From Cardinalis cardinalis (lineage: Eukaryota > Chordata > Aves > Passeriformes > Cardinalidae), in the NCBI GenBank assembly GCA_014549065.1, contig JACDOX010000132.1, positions 830,747 to 894,746 of the forward strand: 64,000 nucleotides of DNA. Reading direction: 5' to 3'. Made by a program: the position numbers and the translations under genes. Shown here one piece after another: positions 27,541-40,600 of this stretch. The stretch's first letter is position 1; each line of letters starts with the position of its first letter. The notes under the pieces are model-generated. The model was given only the letters and a program-made list of their open reading frames with translations, was not told the origin of the DNA and searched no databases.

Positions 27541-28240
27541 TACAAACTGGTGTCCAGTCAGGANTCTAGCTCCTCAGTGTTTGAAACTGTTTAGCATTTT
27601 CCTAATGAGCTGGACAGTGGGATAAAGAGCAGTCTCAGACATGCTTACAGTGTATTTGGGAGAGCAGTTTACATACTGGAGGAAATTATTTCTACTCAGA
27701 GGTATCCAGACAGATAGGAGAGGGCAGCTGATGAAAAGCTCATTAAGTTCAAGAAAGTGAAATGCGAAGTCCTGCAGGTAGGATCAATAGTNCACACATG
27801 GGCATGGCAGAGGATGTGACTGGATGGAAAAGAAGACAGGACATCTCAGGGAGGACAGGTCAGTGGTGTGCCCTCATGGTGAAGAAGGCTGACTGCAGGC
27901 TGGGCTGTCTCTGCAAGCACACAGTCACTAGGATGAGGAGGAGATTGCTCTCCAGGCCACACTGCAGTACTGACAAACCCAAAACTGGAGGCACAAGACT
28001 GAAATTGAAAGCTTGAAGTAAGTCTGGAAAACAACTTCAAGATGGTTGGGGCCTAGAATATCTGACATACAAAGAGAGGCTGAAGGAGGTATGTGAAGGA
28101 TGTACAGCCTTGAGAAAGCTCAGTCTGACTCTTCATGCTCTCTACAGCACCCTAATGCCAAGCCACAGAGAAGGTGGGGTTTGACTGTTCTCAGAGATGG
28201 AATAAAAAGCAAAGGACACAAATTAATGGGAATTCTGTAT
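27541..28240 (+). mobile_element. CR1 LINE, old and heavily degraded, plus strand
   Basis: The plus strand follows CR1 ORF2 from within the reverse-transcriptase domain to near the C-terminus. CTGGTGTCCAGTCAGG corresponds to the SGVPQG-type region, AATGAGCTGGACAGTGGGAT to the 'NDLD.GI' region, and GTTCAAGAAAGTGAAATGCGAAGTCCTGCA to the 'FNKGKCKVLH' region. GTGTGCCCTCATGGTGAAGAAGGCTGACTGCA matches the 'CALAAKKAN' region, followed by a CAGGCCACACTGCAGTACTG block for 'RPHLEYC'. The end, 28185-28236, resembles the 'LFSVV..DRTRGNGHKL' region. Many indels and stops break the frame, and the 3' UTR and terminal repeats are absent. It is inactive and clearly older than the copies at 14.6 and 40.9 kb. 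Boundaries are approximate. Confidence 0.85.
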
Positions 28241-31200
28241 TTATGTTGCANATAATGTACTGGCACTTTTGGTCTCGTTGGGACCTTCCTAGATTGAAGA
28301 ATGCTATTTATTGTAACTACAGTTGGCTTATATTTTTATGAACCATGAAATCAAGAAAGGTTTCATGCAAGCTCATGATAATATGCTCATGATAACATAC
28401 ACATACAAAGGACAATTTAGTCCAGCTGGATTTATGAAGTTATCACAGTTTAATTAATCTCTTGTCAAATTCAAGGGTAAATTCAAATTAAAGGGTAAAT
28501 CCAAAAAAATTTTTTTCCTAAAAATTATGGATTCCTTCTGCAAGAAAGAGGCCTTGTTAAGCAATAATGGGCTCATGTATAGCAATTACATCTGTGTTAC
28601 AAGGATGCCATTACTTTGTGAAACAAAGCAGAAAAGCCTGNTTTTAAAGCCACATCACTTATGCACAGAGAACAAAGAAGGGATGACATTTAATGTATCT
28701 CTGCTCAAAAATAACCTCCAAGACCAAGAAAACACTGCTGAGCTGTCTTACTAGGGGCTCCCACAAACTACCCCTCAATTAACAGAAAGAACCAGGAAAC
28801 ATATCTACAACCCTTTGCCTCTCTTGACAGCTGCGCAGATGTCTGGGGTACCCCTGGCACATAATGAAATGAGATTTTGATCCTCAGCACTGGCTCTCAT
28901 CATGGGTTTACTCTAACATCCTGTCTAAGTGATCCATTAGAGTCACATTTCTCTCCCTCACAGCTAATACATGCCCCAAGGAGCTTCCTCCTGAAAANAG
29001 CAGATCTTTCCATTCAGCAACACATACACAGAGAGGAGTGGTGTAGTTCTGTATTGTATAAATATCTTCCTTAAATGCTGTTATATGCACAAGGTGTTTC
29101 ACATCCAGTTCCTTCCCCTTTCCATTTATGCAGGAGCAGCAAACAACACACCATGCATGTGGTCTGTGGCGCTGACCAGAAAGACAATTTTGTTTTGCTG
29201 CTACTGGATGCTGCAGTTAGAGTGCTTCAGAACTACTCTGCATGGTGTTCCATGGAAGACAAAACACGTTGTAATCATCCCACCATGCACACAAACACAC
29301 ATTCTGCCTCCCTGGGTCTGCAGAGAGTCTGCACAACACCACAGGAGNATTTCTTCCTCCTGTTCACCACCAGCTTCAGAATCCCTGCTGCAGGGTAATA
29401 AAAGTTTCGTCTTTGTATGCATTTAATATTTAACATATACATGATTTACCATGTATCAAATCAAAGACAATTTCCTTCACGAGTAGGTTTGGTTGAAGAA
29501 TTTAAGTTCTGCTGCAACTGTGCTTGTACCTAAATTCATAACCCATCAGGAAAGAGTTCTGAATTCAGTATTAGCCCCTATGAAATGAGCCTATGGAGGA
29601 AATCAAAAAGTCCAAGAGCTTTGATTGACCATTCTTACTAGCAGGAAGAGAGAAAGTCCTCCTTATAAAGTGTCAAATCTCCTCCATACATAGCATATCC
29701 CATATGTGATGTTCTGTGCTTAGTGAAGTAATGTAAAACTCTGCAAAAGCACAGTCTTTTTATACATCAGTAAGAAACATAAAGCATATCTAGATTTTTG
29801 TTGAAGGAAAATTACTAATGCTACCACTTTTAAATAACTTACTCACTGGTTTCTTAAAGAAAATGCAGTTATTGATGCCCTCCACCAGCTTCCTATGACA
29901 AAGTCAGCTTCTCACACTCTGGTTTATTCAAAAATAATAATTTTTGAGTTCTCATTTGGAGCAACATTTGAAAACATCCATTTAACAGCAAGAGATTTGA
30001 AACATGACCAGGCACACATTTNAACTCCATTTCACTGAAATTCAAGTGAGAAAATACTATTATTAGTCCCAAGCCATCAGTCTGGCTATTTTAAGACATG
30101 CTTGTCTCCTTGTTAGTATAACAAAATTTTNTTTTCAGAAGGAGTTTCTGCTTCATCTACTCCAGACATAAATTGGAAGTTTTACTTATCATACATCCAG
30201 GTAGGAAGCTTCATCTTTATACTAGTTGAATATTACCTACCATAAATTAAATTATACAGAGGTCAGGCACAGGCATGTGTAGATTCCCTACCTGTATTCA
30301 ATCCTCTCTTGGACTCACTCGTCCAACACAGCCACTTCTACTGTAACAGAAATGAGGAGAACTATCTTTATTTCAGGGAAACTACTCCAGAAGAGGATAG
30401 ATACCAGGGATGCTTTTTCTAGGAATGTAGAAAGGGTGGCCTTTGGGCTACCTCCACTTTTGTAAATAAAGAACATGCAGTTCTATGCAGAAGACCTTGC
30501 AAGTGCGTATAAACAAACATAAAGGATTAAAATATTAAGGGCTAGAATAAGAAAAACAATCTGTTCCTAAAATAATTCTGAGAATCTAGGAAATTCAAAA
30601 TACAAATTTAGGAAAATTTAATCTACTTGGTACCACTCAGCTGCAGTGGCATGACTCACATGACCGGATATTAAACTCATTGGTTANAGACTATTTAGGA
30701 AAGACAGTGGGGATATTACATGGTTTGGAGCTGCAAAGAGTTCAGAAAAACAGAACCTTGATTGTATACTNATTCACATACTAAAGTACAAATCACAAAA
30801 TGGGATAATGCTAAGACAATATAATCGACTATTGAATCGCCTAAGGAAATAAAATAGGAATCCCCTTCCNTGTTAAAATATTAAGGGAAAATGTGTTCAG
30901 CTACAGATTTTCAATTTAGGAGGTTTTGGTGCTCTACAAGTACAAATACAAGTAAATCAANTAGATGCTTTCCCCACATGGACGTAGAATACAGTTATGA
31001 TTAAAATATTTACTGGGTCCTTTAAAAGATCCAGTCTCTCAAAGCTGAAGACAAAAATTGGTCAGAAATAGATATTTAAGTACAAAGAACAGTTAGGAAT
31101 TACTTTTCCTGCTGCATGGTCTTTCCANCAACCAAGTTCTTGAGTTAGTTGGGCATGCTTCACATAAATGTCTACTCCACCTACTCCACAGACAGTGCAG

Positions 31201-31898
31201 TTTCTGCCAATCTGATATGCAGGGAAATCCTTTTCTAACTAGCCACCTGGAGGAAAAATTAATTTTTAGTACTTGAGAGGATATTTAACATCTACAAGGT
31301 CTATAGTAATAACTGCACCTTGCCCAATATAAGTCCTGTAGTTGAAGCCATTTAGTAAGTATTTAGATGGTGGCATTCTTTGCCTCTTTTTGCAGCTCAC
31401 AAATGATGAAGAAAGAAAAATTTTCTCCTACATCCCAGGGTGATCAGTAGAAGTCCTGTAGAAATCCTGGGACCGATACAATTTGATTTAATTACCAGAA
31501 CAATTGCTGATCAGGAACCTTCAAATTTTTCTTGGGTTGCCAGAAGAAAAAAGTACTTGAAATTGGCCAAATAAGGCTTTCCTAAATGCTCCAGACTGAT
31601 AAGGATTTCTGAAGGTGGCTGTAATTATAAAAAAACAACATCAAGGGGAATTGATTCATATGTAATTGTTGAGTGGTATGGAAAACACTTTGGCACTAGA
31701 AAGGATAATATTGGCTAAAAACACTGACAAAAGAAGAAGGAAGTTAAAGAAGTCAGTGAAATTCCCTGGCCACAAGAATTAAATATTAAAGGATAGAATT
31801 ACTTGAACTTGCCACAGGAAAAAAACAAGTATTTAGCCAATAGTTGTTAATTTGGTAAACTATTGAGCATGATAACTTCTGATAGCCAGCAATAGAGT
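28241..31898. other. Unique AT-rich noncoding sequence, no gene seen
   Basis: No coding or RNA gene is visible. A near-duplicate pair of ATGCTCATGATAA-like words occurs near 28372-28398. An ORF pair of about 110 codons near 29075-29426 has overlapping frames on both strands and no domain. Confidence 0.65.
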
Positions 31899-31922
31899 AA
31901 TTTATACATCGATGTATAAATT
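31899..31922. repeat. Perfect 24-bp palindrome
   Basis: Twelve bases ending in ACATC are followed immediately by their exact reverse complement, with ATCGAT at the centre and no spacer. It lies in unique AT-rich sequence with no adjacent gene. Possible roles are a dimeric protein-binding site or a cruciform; chance is also possible given the AT-rich arms. Confidence 0.95.
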
Positions 31923-32479
31923 CAGCATCTTTTGCTTTGAGCTTGGAGTGAAGTTGAGTCTGGAAAAAGTTCCTATTCCAGTGAAAATTGCATCATTTTT
32001 GTTCAAAAAATGGTCTTATACACTCTGTAAATTGCATTTCTGTGACCTTCCAAAATGTTAAGCTAACAGCAACCACAGGTAAATAAGGAAAGTCTGTTGC
32101 ATCAGAAAAGTATTTCNATGTTATAACACAATGAATGCAAAAAAATCTTGGCTTATGAGAGACTTGAGTAACTAATATATCGGAAAAAATTATCAGAGGA
32201 GAGGACATGGGTATTTCTATGTGCAGTTAGTCCTTATGGAGGAAAATATAAAAAAAATCCTAGCAATATCTAGGATTTATCAGTATAATTNATTGGAAGT
32301 GTAAATGTAATGGGAACTGATCAGTTACATGGGCCAGCTGTGTGACTTCCTAAGGTACATTTGTTTCAGCAAATGACAGAATTTAGCTGTGTTAAAGTGA
32401 CATCACTAAATTCTATNCCAGATACCAAGAGACACAGCTGCCAGGTGCAGTGTTAGGGTAGGAGATGGTATCCTGGAAA
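31923..32479. other. Unique noncoding sequence, no gene seen
   Basis: AT-rich with no recognised feature. The ancient CR1-like similarity may begin slightly before its right edge. Confidence 0.6.
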
Positions 32480-33045
32480 GCAGCAACACTGGAAAGCACA
32501 CTGGATCTCTGATGCTGTGCAAGAAGCTAAATGCAATTCACAGATGCATTAGCAGGAAACCTGAGGGTGGGCGTAGGGAAGTCATTTAATACAGAAATTG
32601 CAGAGCCTCTCACTGCAATAATCTTTCCAGCTCTGGTGTCAACACTTTCTTTTAATCAGGAAGCTGACAACTTTGAAAATTTACATAGATGTCTGCAGTA
32701 GTGATTCAGTGAATTACAATAAGAGACAGAGGAAGCTCAATTTATTTTGCTTGTTCAAAAGATGTTGCAAAATAGGCAGGGCAGGAAACTTTCCAGTAAG
32801 ATCAGAGCATGTGAGGGCATGGTACATCATGAAAGATACAGTCTGTCCAGGCTTATGGCACATGGACAAATTTATTGAACTCCAGACTTGTGAAAACACA
32901 ACTTTTGAACCATTTATTGCTTTCTAAATTTCTGCTCGAAACTCAAAATCCACTATGATTTTTTGGCTGGAACTAATCAGGAGACAAATTCTTCAATTCC
33001 ATGTAAATATCAAAGGAAGATCTTTCTGACAGACAGTGACTCTGC
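32480..33045 (+). mobile_element. Ancient CR1-superfamily LINE remnant, plus strand
   Basis: Ordered but weak similarity to an ancient CR1-like ORF2 of the kind shared with turtles and crocodilians. Successive blocks are as follows. GCATTAGCAGGAAACCTGAG is followed by the GGGAAGTCATT 'evIvPLYSAL' block. TTTCCAGCTCTGGTGTCAACACTTTC corresponds to 'CVQFWCPHF'. GGAAGCTGACAACTTTGAAAA corresponds to 'DVDKLEK', and GAAGCTCAATTTATTTTGCTT to 'KELNLFSL'. GGCTGGAACTAATCAGGAGACAAATTC and the following GGAAGATCTTTCTGACAGACAGTGA correspond to the 'GWKLKLDKFRLEIR..FLTVR' region. The frame is destroyed by many indels. The order of at least six blocks along about 550 bases makes chance unlikely, but each block alone is weak. 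Confidence 0.55.
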
Positions 33046-36000
33046 AGTTCAAGAAATTAAAAATTATCTTTTGATGTAGAAGGAAAGAGTATTTTTTCTT
33101 TTGGCATAGATTTTAAAGTACACAAAATTCTACCAACCCTCTACCTTTTGAAAAGTTCCNTGTCACATGTCTTGAGAAATGGAAGAAAATTTTAATGAAC
33201 AGTTGGGGTATAAAAAATCAATTTATACTCTGATAGAATATTATCTTTATAATAAATTCAGAACTTTAATTTCTAAAGACAAAGCCCCATGTTACCTGAA
33301 TTAAAGAGAAGTAGTTGCAATAGCTTATCTTCTGATCCTCCAGAACATGCCATTAGTAGATGAAAAAAGCACATTTGTTTACCAAGTGAGTCCTGTTACC
33401 TTTCCTGTAATGATAAAATTCTCTCACCTGACCTGTNTCATTACTTCACTGAGTTTTGGTTAGCTAAAATTACTTCCATTGCTAAAANTGTCTTCATTTT
33501 CCCTGGAGTGGAATTAAAATGCCTATAGCAAAAGAATTGCAAAGGCATACAGGAAGAATAAGTCACTCATTTTAGAACTTGTAAAGGAGCCCTAGGATCT
33601 TGGATTTGCAGTCAGATGCCTGGAAACATAAGTAATCATAATCCACAGGGGGAAAACAGGAGCAAGCAGTCTTTTGTGGATGCCACAAAGGAAAATCTTG
33701 TAAGAAGTACTTTCTTTCATGATTTTTCCACTCTCAGAATCTGAAAGCTAAGTCAGGAATTAATGGTTTGTATTTGCTTATGTATGTCAGCAGCTGCTTA
33801 TTTAATAAGCACTTTCACAAGCAATAAAAGAGTAGTGAGTACATATTCTCAGAACAACAAATTAGCTTAAACCAGAATTTTTTATTTATTGGAGGCCTTT
33901 GTTTTTCACTGCAGAAATATTTGACTCATACAATTGATTTTTTCAATGCAGGGAAGATACACTCCTTTGTAAAAACATGTCATGTCATTCAAGAGTACAT
34001 CTTATGTATGACAAATGGACCATGTCTCTGTATACAAAACATCCATGTTTTTTTCAGACAAAATCTGAATTGACATTGCCACTGATTTTCTTTCAACAAT
34101 AAGNCAGCCTGCTTTGTATGGCACAACAATTGTGAGTGATGGTGAGTCAAAGTCTTATATCATGTACAGCAGCCTAAATTCCGAGTAACTCAGAGCAGTG
34201 TTCAGTTTATCATTCTTCTGTGTCTCAGAGCTTCCTGTATCTCATGAGCCTTTGAAAACCTGCTTGAATTGTTTTCTGAAGAAAAGGTTGCTGTAGAAAT
34301 GTAAGAGTCTATGAAGGCATATTAGATGCATCCTTGTAAGAGATTGCACAAACAAAAGAACATAAATTCTTCCTGGAAACTGTATCCTGTTGGAATTCAT
34401 TGTCTGATACTACAGAACCTTTTCTGTGATGACCTAAAACTGTGACTTATTTCTTTTTTGGTAGAAAGTCACAAATTTTCTGTTGAACTATTTTTCATTC
34501 TATATTACAGTGAAGTTTCTTGATTAACAGCTTGTTATCATATTTATCGCAGTCTATCTTTTGTCCTATGGGGGAAAAAAATACATCTGTGATCCCTTCA
34601 TGCTTCTTCTAAAGCATATGGTTTTAGGTAAGCTGAAAGGGAAGAAGACACATATTAAATAAAAAAAGTTCAACATGAAAATGTTCATTAGTAATCTTTT
34701 AAAGTGAGATAACAGGATGGTTTTCCTTTGTAGGAAATACTAGAAAAGAATCTGTAAAAATTATCCGCTGAGAGTGCAATCACATGATTCCCATGGGGAA
34801 GGAAAAGGCCTGGTTGTTTAAGGTCACAGTTCAAGGGACAGAGCAGTTGATTTCTGTATCCCATCACATCTGAGAGCTTGAATTGCACTTATAAGGCACT
34901 CTAAACTTATACCACAATGATAAGGTGCAGCTGCATGGTCAGACCACAAGACTACGGAAAAATACCAAGCATTTTGTATGTCAAATTTCTTCTAGGGAAA
35001 GCAAATTATTAATAATATAGTAATTATTTTTCCCCAAATTTCAGCTGAAATATATTATTTTAAGGAGCAACATTTGTGCAGCTGGCTGTGACAGCACTCT
35101 CAGAGACAATTATATCTCCACTTTTCCAAATGGAGCATGTTAAGAAAATAGTTCCAAGTGTCAGCATTACAAAAGCCTGAAGAAATGTTCTTAAATAGTA
35201 GCAGTCTGTAAAAGAATTTGGAAAAAATACGGAAGGTATTTCACAAAATTTCCTCCAAATGGATTTTAGATTATACTGAATCTTCATTTCAATTAACTAT
35301 ATATTATAAAGTTAAAACTGAGGACAATGTGGTGTTGTCATCAGTTGATTAATAGTATAGAACATCTTCTTGAATAACAAAGTAAAATGATGACAGTATG
35401 TTCCCTATGAAATTTAGTGAACAAAATTAATATTTCCACTGAAAATAAACCAACATGTTCAGCATATCCATGGCTGGTGGACTGGAGTTCATTTATGTGG
35501 AAGTCTCTGGCACACATTTTCCTGGACCAAAGAGCCATGAGGATTATTTCTGGAACCCAGCAAAGAGAAGGCAAAGGCCTGGGAGGACCTCATTATCTCA
35601 AAGCATTGAAACTTCTGAAAGATGAAGTTCAATTCATGCTTATTCTCCTAACCTGGGACAAATTCCTATCAAAAACAAAANAAAAATAATTATTTTATTA
35701 TTAGTTATTTATTTGGTATTTAAAATGTATTTATTTGATTATTAACAGTTCTTCTCTTGGCAACATAAAATATTTATCAAGGCCTCTCAGAGAAAAGGAA
35801 ACTCAGAGTGAACAGTGAATCGAGATAATCCATGCAGGAATTGTTTGAGTCCAGCCAACATATCTCAGGCATTAAATGCCTATCTACACAGACTCAAATC
35901 TGCAGTGAGCAGCGTCCTTTGCCANGCACTCTCATCTTGCTCCCATTTCCTCTGAGTGGCTGTAAGAGATTAATGAAGAGAGGAAAGAAAAAACCCCACA

Positions 36001-39000
36001 ACTACAACACCACCACCTGGAATTAAGGATGTTGAGGGGTCAGTTTGTGATANAATAAAAAAGTGGAGATCTTTCGTATGTAACTAGTGGGTCTGTCTGA
36101 CAACAAGTTCATTAGTTTTCTGGTTTCAATTTTGTTTTTTGCATAATTGCTATAACATTTTACTTCATTATCNTCTGCCAATTCTCTCTCTTCCACCCTG
36201 CATAAATCCAGTGGTTAAAGTAGCACCCAGGCTGCAGAACAGATTCACAACTCCTTTGGCCAGCTTGGAGGAAAGTTTTGATGTCTTATTTGTTAGGCAA
36301 GCATCCTACATTTTCTTCCCTACTGAAGGGACAGCAAAATAGTAGGCTGAAGTAACACAGATGAAATTCAGAAAATGTATGAAAGACGAAAATGGAAATA
36401 ACAGTCTGAAGCACTCTAATTCCCCCATTCTGTGGATGGCTTGGCTGTTAACACTGCAAGGGGACAACTGACACCATGGTGACATTGCCACTCATGCACT
36501 TAAACACGTAACTGATGAGCTGACCCAGTGGGCACAGGGGAAAGGCATTAATATAGAGAAAGAATGGTGTGTAGAAGATGGTCAGTGAGGACCATTTTCA
36601 TTCCTTCTGTCCAGCCTCTGGATCTGGTCTTTAAGCTCTGTCTTTGCCTCTGACCTTTGAGACTCAAATCACAATTGCTTAACTGTAGGAAAAACAGAAT
36701 CATTAAGAGGAAATATTTTTAACAGTGATCTAAGGAACAAAACACCACCAATGAGGAAGGACTTATCTAAAAATAAAATAATCAAACATCCTAGAATAAC
36801 TTCCAGACTGTTCCATTTTATAAATGAGGANGACTGGCAGAATGTCTGCATCTCAGAGTGTGCTGTTTACTAAATTAAACATCAGTAACCTCTAGCCTGA
36901 CAGAATATGAATAAGAAAGCCCAAGCTGGAACACTTATTTGATATATTGTTCTACTTTATTTTTTTTTTCTGTGGGTGATATTGGCAGCTTTGCTTGTTC
37001 TGAAAGGAAAATTTCCAAAATTCAGTCTTGCCCTGCCAGCACAATGTTTATATTCATGCTACAACTTGTTGGCACATAATACCAAGTACTTGGAATGATT
37101 ATGCAGTATTGCATTTTTTCTTAATGAATGAGGCACATTCACAGAGGATTTATACTAACCTTTAATTCGTCTCCCAAAGTTATTTTTAATTTTATTTCTG
37201 CAAAATATAGAACATTTAGNTTTCACAGCAGTATTCTGCTTACCTAACAATAGCCATCTCAAATTAGAAATCTAGCATGAGACATTTGTGTAGTTTCACG
37301 TTATAATCAGTGATCTATCCATCTAAAAAGNTATATGAGCTGAATTTTCTTCCAACAGGTCCCATGCATCTCCAGTGTAGGTAGAGGAAGCAACTACTTC
37401 TGAACTGCCAAAGTTGGGTGAGACAGATCCCTGCCAATGGCTGGGTAATCTGTACCAAGACAAAGCTGCAGCATACAAATTATATTCATTATCTCAGGAG
37501 AGGATGACTGATTTTATTTCCTGAGGGTCATCAGTCTTTGTAGCGTAAACTCCTATCAAGTGTCAAAATTAAGTGGGAAAAAAATCTTTTTTGAGTTAAT
37601 GGAGCAGTTCCTCCTGAATTCAGCTACTTTTTCAGCTGACTGAAGAAGCAAAGGCCAGCAGAATCACTTTTCCAGAAATACAACCAGTGAAGCACTGGCA
37701 TTATATAGAGTGAAATTGCCTATGGATTCTTTTTGGCACTTCACAACAAAAATGGTGTTTCCATCACTGAGTTTAGAGAGTACCAATATATTATTTTAGA
37801 AAACACATGCCTAGTCTGGATTTTTAGCTCCATAAATTACATGAAAGCAATGGGCAAGGCTGATTGTCAGATTCTTTTGTGGCAGTTCCACAAAAGTGAT
37901 ACTACCTGGGAAAATAGAATATTTGGGGAATAATTTATGTCTAGATGCACAGAGGCAAAGCAAGTAGGCAGTGGTGTCCATCCTACACTCTCTCCACTTC
38001 AGCTATCTGAGTTGAAATGAGCATTTGGATGTGAAAACATAAATGGGTAGAACCAACTGGCCCTTCTCATGTCCCTAAATAGTAGCCGCAATGTATTTTT
38101 CTGATATCCAGAGCCCATTCCCCTNTTCCTTTACAACCCTACAGAAGCTGATGACATAAACATATCCTTTTCCTAAACACTTGGGTTGTGTGTGATTTAA
38201 CCTTTAACTCCCACTTGTTGTAAAAGGTTAGATGTCAAATATTTCTTGCAAGCCTTTGGCAAGGGTTTGAATATGTTTTTGTCACTCTTCCCCTAAGTAA
38301 TGTAGGCTACAGTTGCAGAAGCATCATAGGAAGGTTTCCCTTCCCCCTATCCTTCTGGCCACTTCCTCCAAGCTCAAACAGGAAAGCAGGGACAATGCAG
38401 AGCGACCAGCCACGGGCTCACATTAAATCTGCAATTACTTGAAATGTCACTTCCTGTTTTTGAAGCCCACAGAAGAATAAATACCCTCCTGGGCTGTGCT
38501 GTGAAGCCGAGGGGCCCAGGCGTGTGCGCTGCCGGCGCTGCCGGGGCCAGGGGCAGCAGGAACACAGGGACGTGCTGCTCGGACAAACACGCCAACGCTT
38601 CCAGAGGTGACAATCTATCTTCCTCTGGGGACTTATAAATGCTATTTGACCTGTGTAAATGGGATTTTTTTTTTTTTTTCCACTAAGACTGCTACTTTTC
38701 CCTTAGGAAAGAGCGCTTTGATGTGGAAGGCGTTTTATACGTATTAGAGGCCAATTTTCACTGCCAGTCTTTATGGAGTTTAATTTGTCAGAAGTCCCTA
38801 CCACTTTGTCCTTCAGAAACATCTTTCCAGTCGATCCTGCTGAAAAATAACCCACCACACACAGTTCTCCCCCTAATGTTTGGGGTGAATTCTTCCAGCT
38901 GTATGCAGTATTTGGTCAGGTTTACCAAAATGACAGCCCAAAGTGGGCTTGAACGTAGGCTGCAGAAAGGGCAGGAATGGGTTAAGTCAACAGTAGCTTA

Positions 39001-39699
39001 AGAGAAAGCTACTTATAGAAAGAACTGTTGTGTTAGTGTAAAGGATATTTCAACTCTGTAAGCAGTATTCAAGTTGTTGGATAGGAATTTGCAGTAAGTT
39101 TTGGCATCACNTGAATGCTTTCCCAACCCTATGTGTAGACCAACTTCTGCTCTTTTGGAAAGTGCAGAAGAAAGCTCTGTGAAATACCTCACCTCTCTCA
39201 GAAACATGGCAAGGTGCACTGCCGTATCTAGCTGATCATGCTTTGCCAGACTGAAATGCACTTAATTCACAAAGCAATACACTTCAATGTTTGATTGTAC
39301 CTCATGACCTAAGAGCACTAGATCAGGCATAAAAGGGAAGCCAGTGCTGCTGGTTTTGAAAGGCTGACAATGGAAAACGCATCGCCAACGTAAGCAGATG
39401 TTGTGTAAAGTCACAAACTGTTCTGTGAAGTAAGTACTGCCTAAACTGTTTTCAGAGAAACACTACTTCAAGAAAATTGCATAAAGTTCTTCAGAACTAT
39501 TTTAAAATGCTTTCTTCGTGTTTTTCCTGGAGAACCCTATTGAAGCCAGAAATTTACCACAGTTTTTAATTTCTCGCTTTTTTCTACATTTATGTTTACC
39601 ATATTTTCTTGCTGCTTTTTTCTAAATAGTCAATAAAGAAGGAGAAAAAGCACAAAGATCAGATGAAAAATCTCAATTATTATGTTTTGGTTAGGGTTT
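33046..39699. other. Unique AT-rich noncoding sequence with one CpG-dense patch
   Basis: No gene or clear repeat in about 6.6 kb. Points of note are an AT-only stretch near 35685-35750, a possible but unproven CR1-like scrap near 35525-35665, a T-run near 36959-36969, and a CpG-dense patch at 38500-38600 with ten CpGs in about 90 bases. Confidence 0.65.
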
Positions 39700-39715
39700 G
39701 GTGGTGGTGGTGGTG
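39700..39715 (+). repeat. Short (GGT)n repeat
   Basis: About five tandem GGT units, directly visible, preceded by TTAGGGTTTG. This single TTAGGG is not a telomeric array. Confidence 0.9.
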
Positions 39716-39769
39716 TTAAATTGTGATTGTTTTTCTGACATCAAAATTGCTCAAGGAAGTGGGGCTGGA

Positions 39770-40477
39770 AAGCTGTCTGATGGAAATGGACTGTGAGAGA
39801 CTGAAAAGTTAATGGTTAATGGCACAAAAGCCTTGCCTATTTGTGGACGTGGCAGGGTGCTTTGCTGAGGCCAGGTCTGCAGGCCCTGAGGAGGAGGTGG
39901 TGAGATTTTGGCCATGTAGAGGCAAGTCTCTGGTCCACACAAAAGAGAGAGGAGGTTCCAAGTCAGAAAAGAGGCAGACTCTGCAGAGAAGGGATGGTGT
40001 CTTTTATCATGCCAGCAGCCTTTGCTCACACAAACTCAGGCTCAGTTGTAAAACTCTCACCCTGCCTCCAGGGAAGGCCAGCCACATTCACAGGAGATAC
40101 TCACAATCANAGGTTGGCCTGAGAACATTCTTCCTTCTGATGGGACATAGTTGGCTTAACAACATCACATTCAGAGGTCGCTTTCATGTCATAGAAGGAG
40201 TCCCAAGCCACCAAAATCCCCAAAAGTGCCCCCAGATTCTTCCTTCAGGACTTCCACCAGAGAATTGAGAGGTCCCCTCACTAGGGGAATTCCCCTCACA
40301 CGGGTATTCCCACCTGAACCTGAGCATGTATTATTAACCCATTGGACTTTGTGCTTCATGGGCTTCCCCCACCCCTGATGGATTAAGACAGTGCCCATCA
40401 CTTGGCCAACGAAATTGCTGCAACTGAGTCTTCTCACTGGAGCCATGGGTGGTGACTGTACACATTTCTGCTTTTAC
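39770..40477. mobile_element. Possible LTR retrotransposon (ERV) LTR-like remnant
   Basis: This block differs from its surroundings: it is moderately GC-rich and the last 200 bases (about 40280-40477) read like the 3' half of a songbird endogenous-retrovirus LTR as I remember such sequences. It has a C-rich segment with CCCCTCAC repeated, a weak TATA-like TGTATTATTAA, a CCCACCCCTGATGGATTAAGACAG stretch, and a tail that passes directly into a pyrimidine microsatellite. I see no TG/CA ends, target duplication, primer-binding site or gag-pol coding sequence, so strand and limits are uncertain. ORFs of up to 149 codons inside it have no recognised domain. Alternative: unique moderately GC-rich DNA. 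Confidence 0.4.
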
Positions 40478-40508
40478 CTTTCTTTCCTTTCTTTCCTTCC
40501 TTTCTTTT

Positions 40509-40600
<92 letters not shown>

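Noticed and set aside
35525..35665. Possible CR1-like scrap (AAGAGAAGGCAAAGGC, GACCTCATTA, CTTCTGAAAG)
   Set aside because: Only a few short words fit the ORF2 order, and neither flank extends the match.
39690..39697. TTAGGG near the GGT tract as a telomere repeat
   Set aside because: A single unit, followed by GGT triplets, not a telomeric array.
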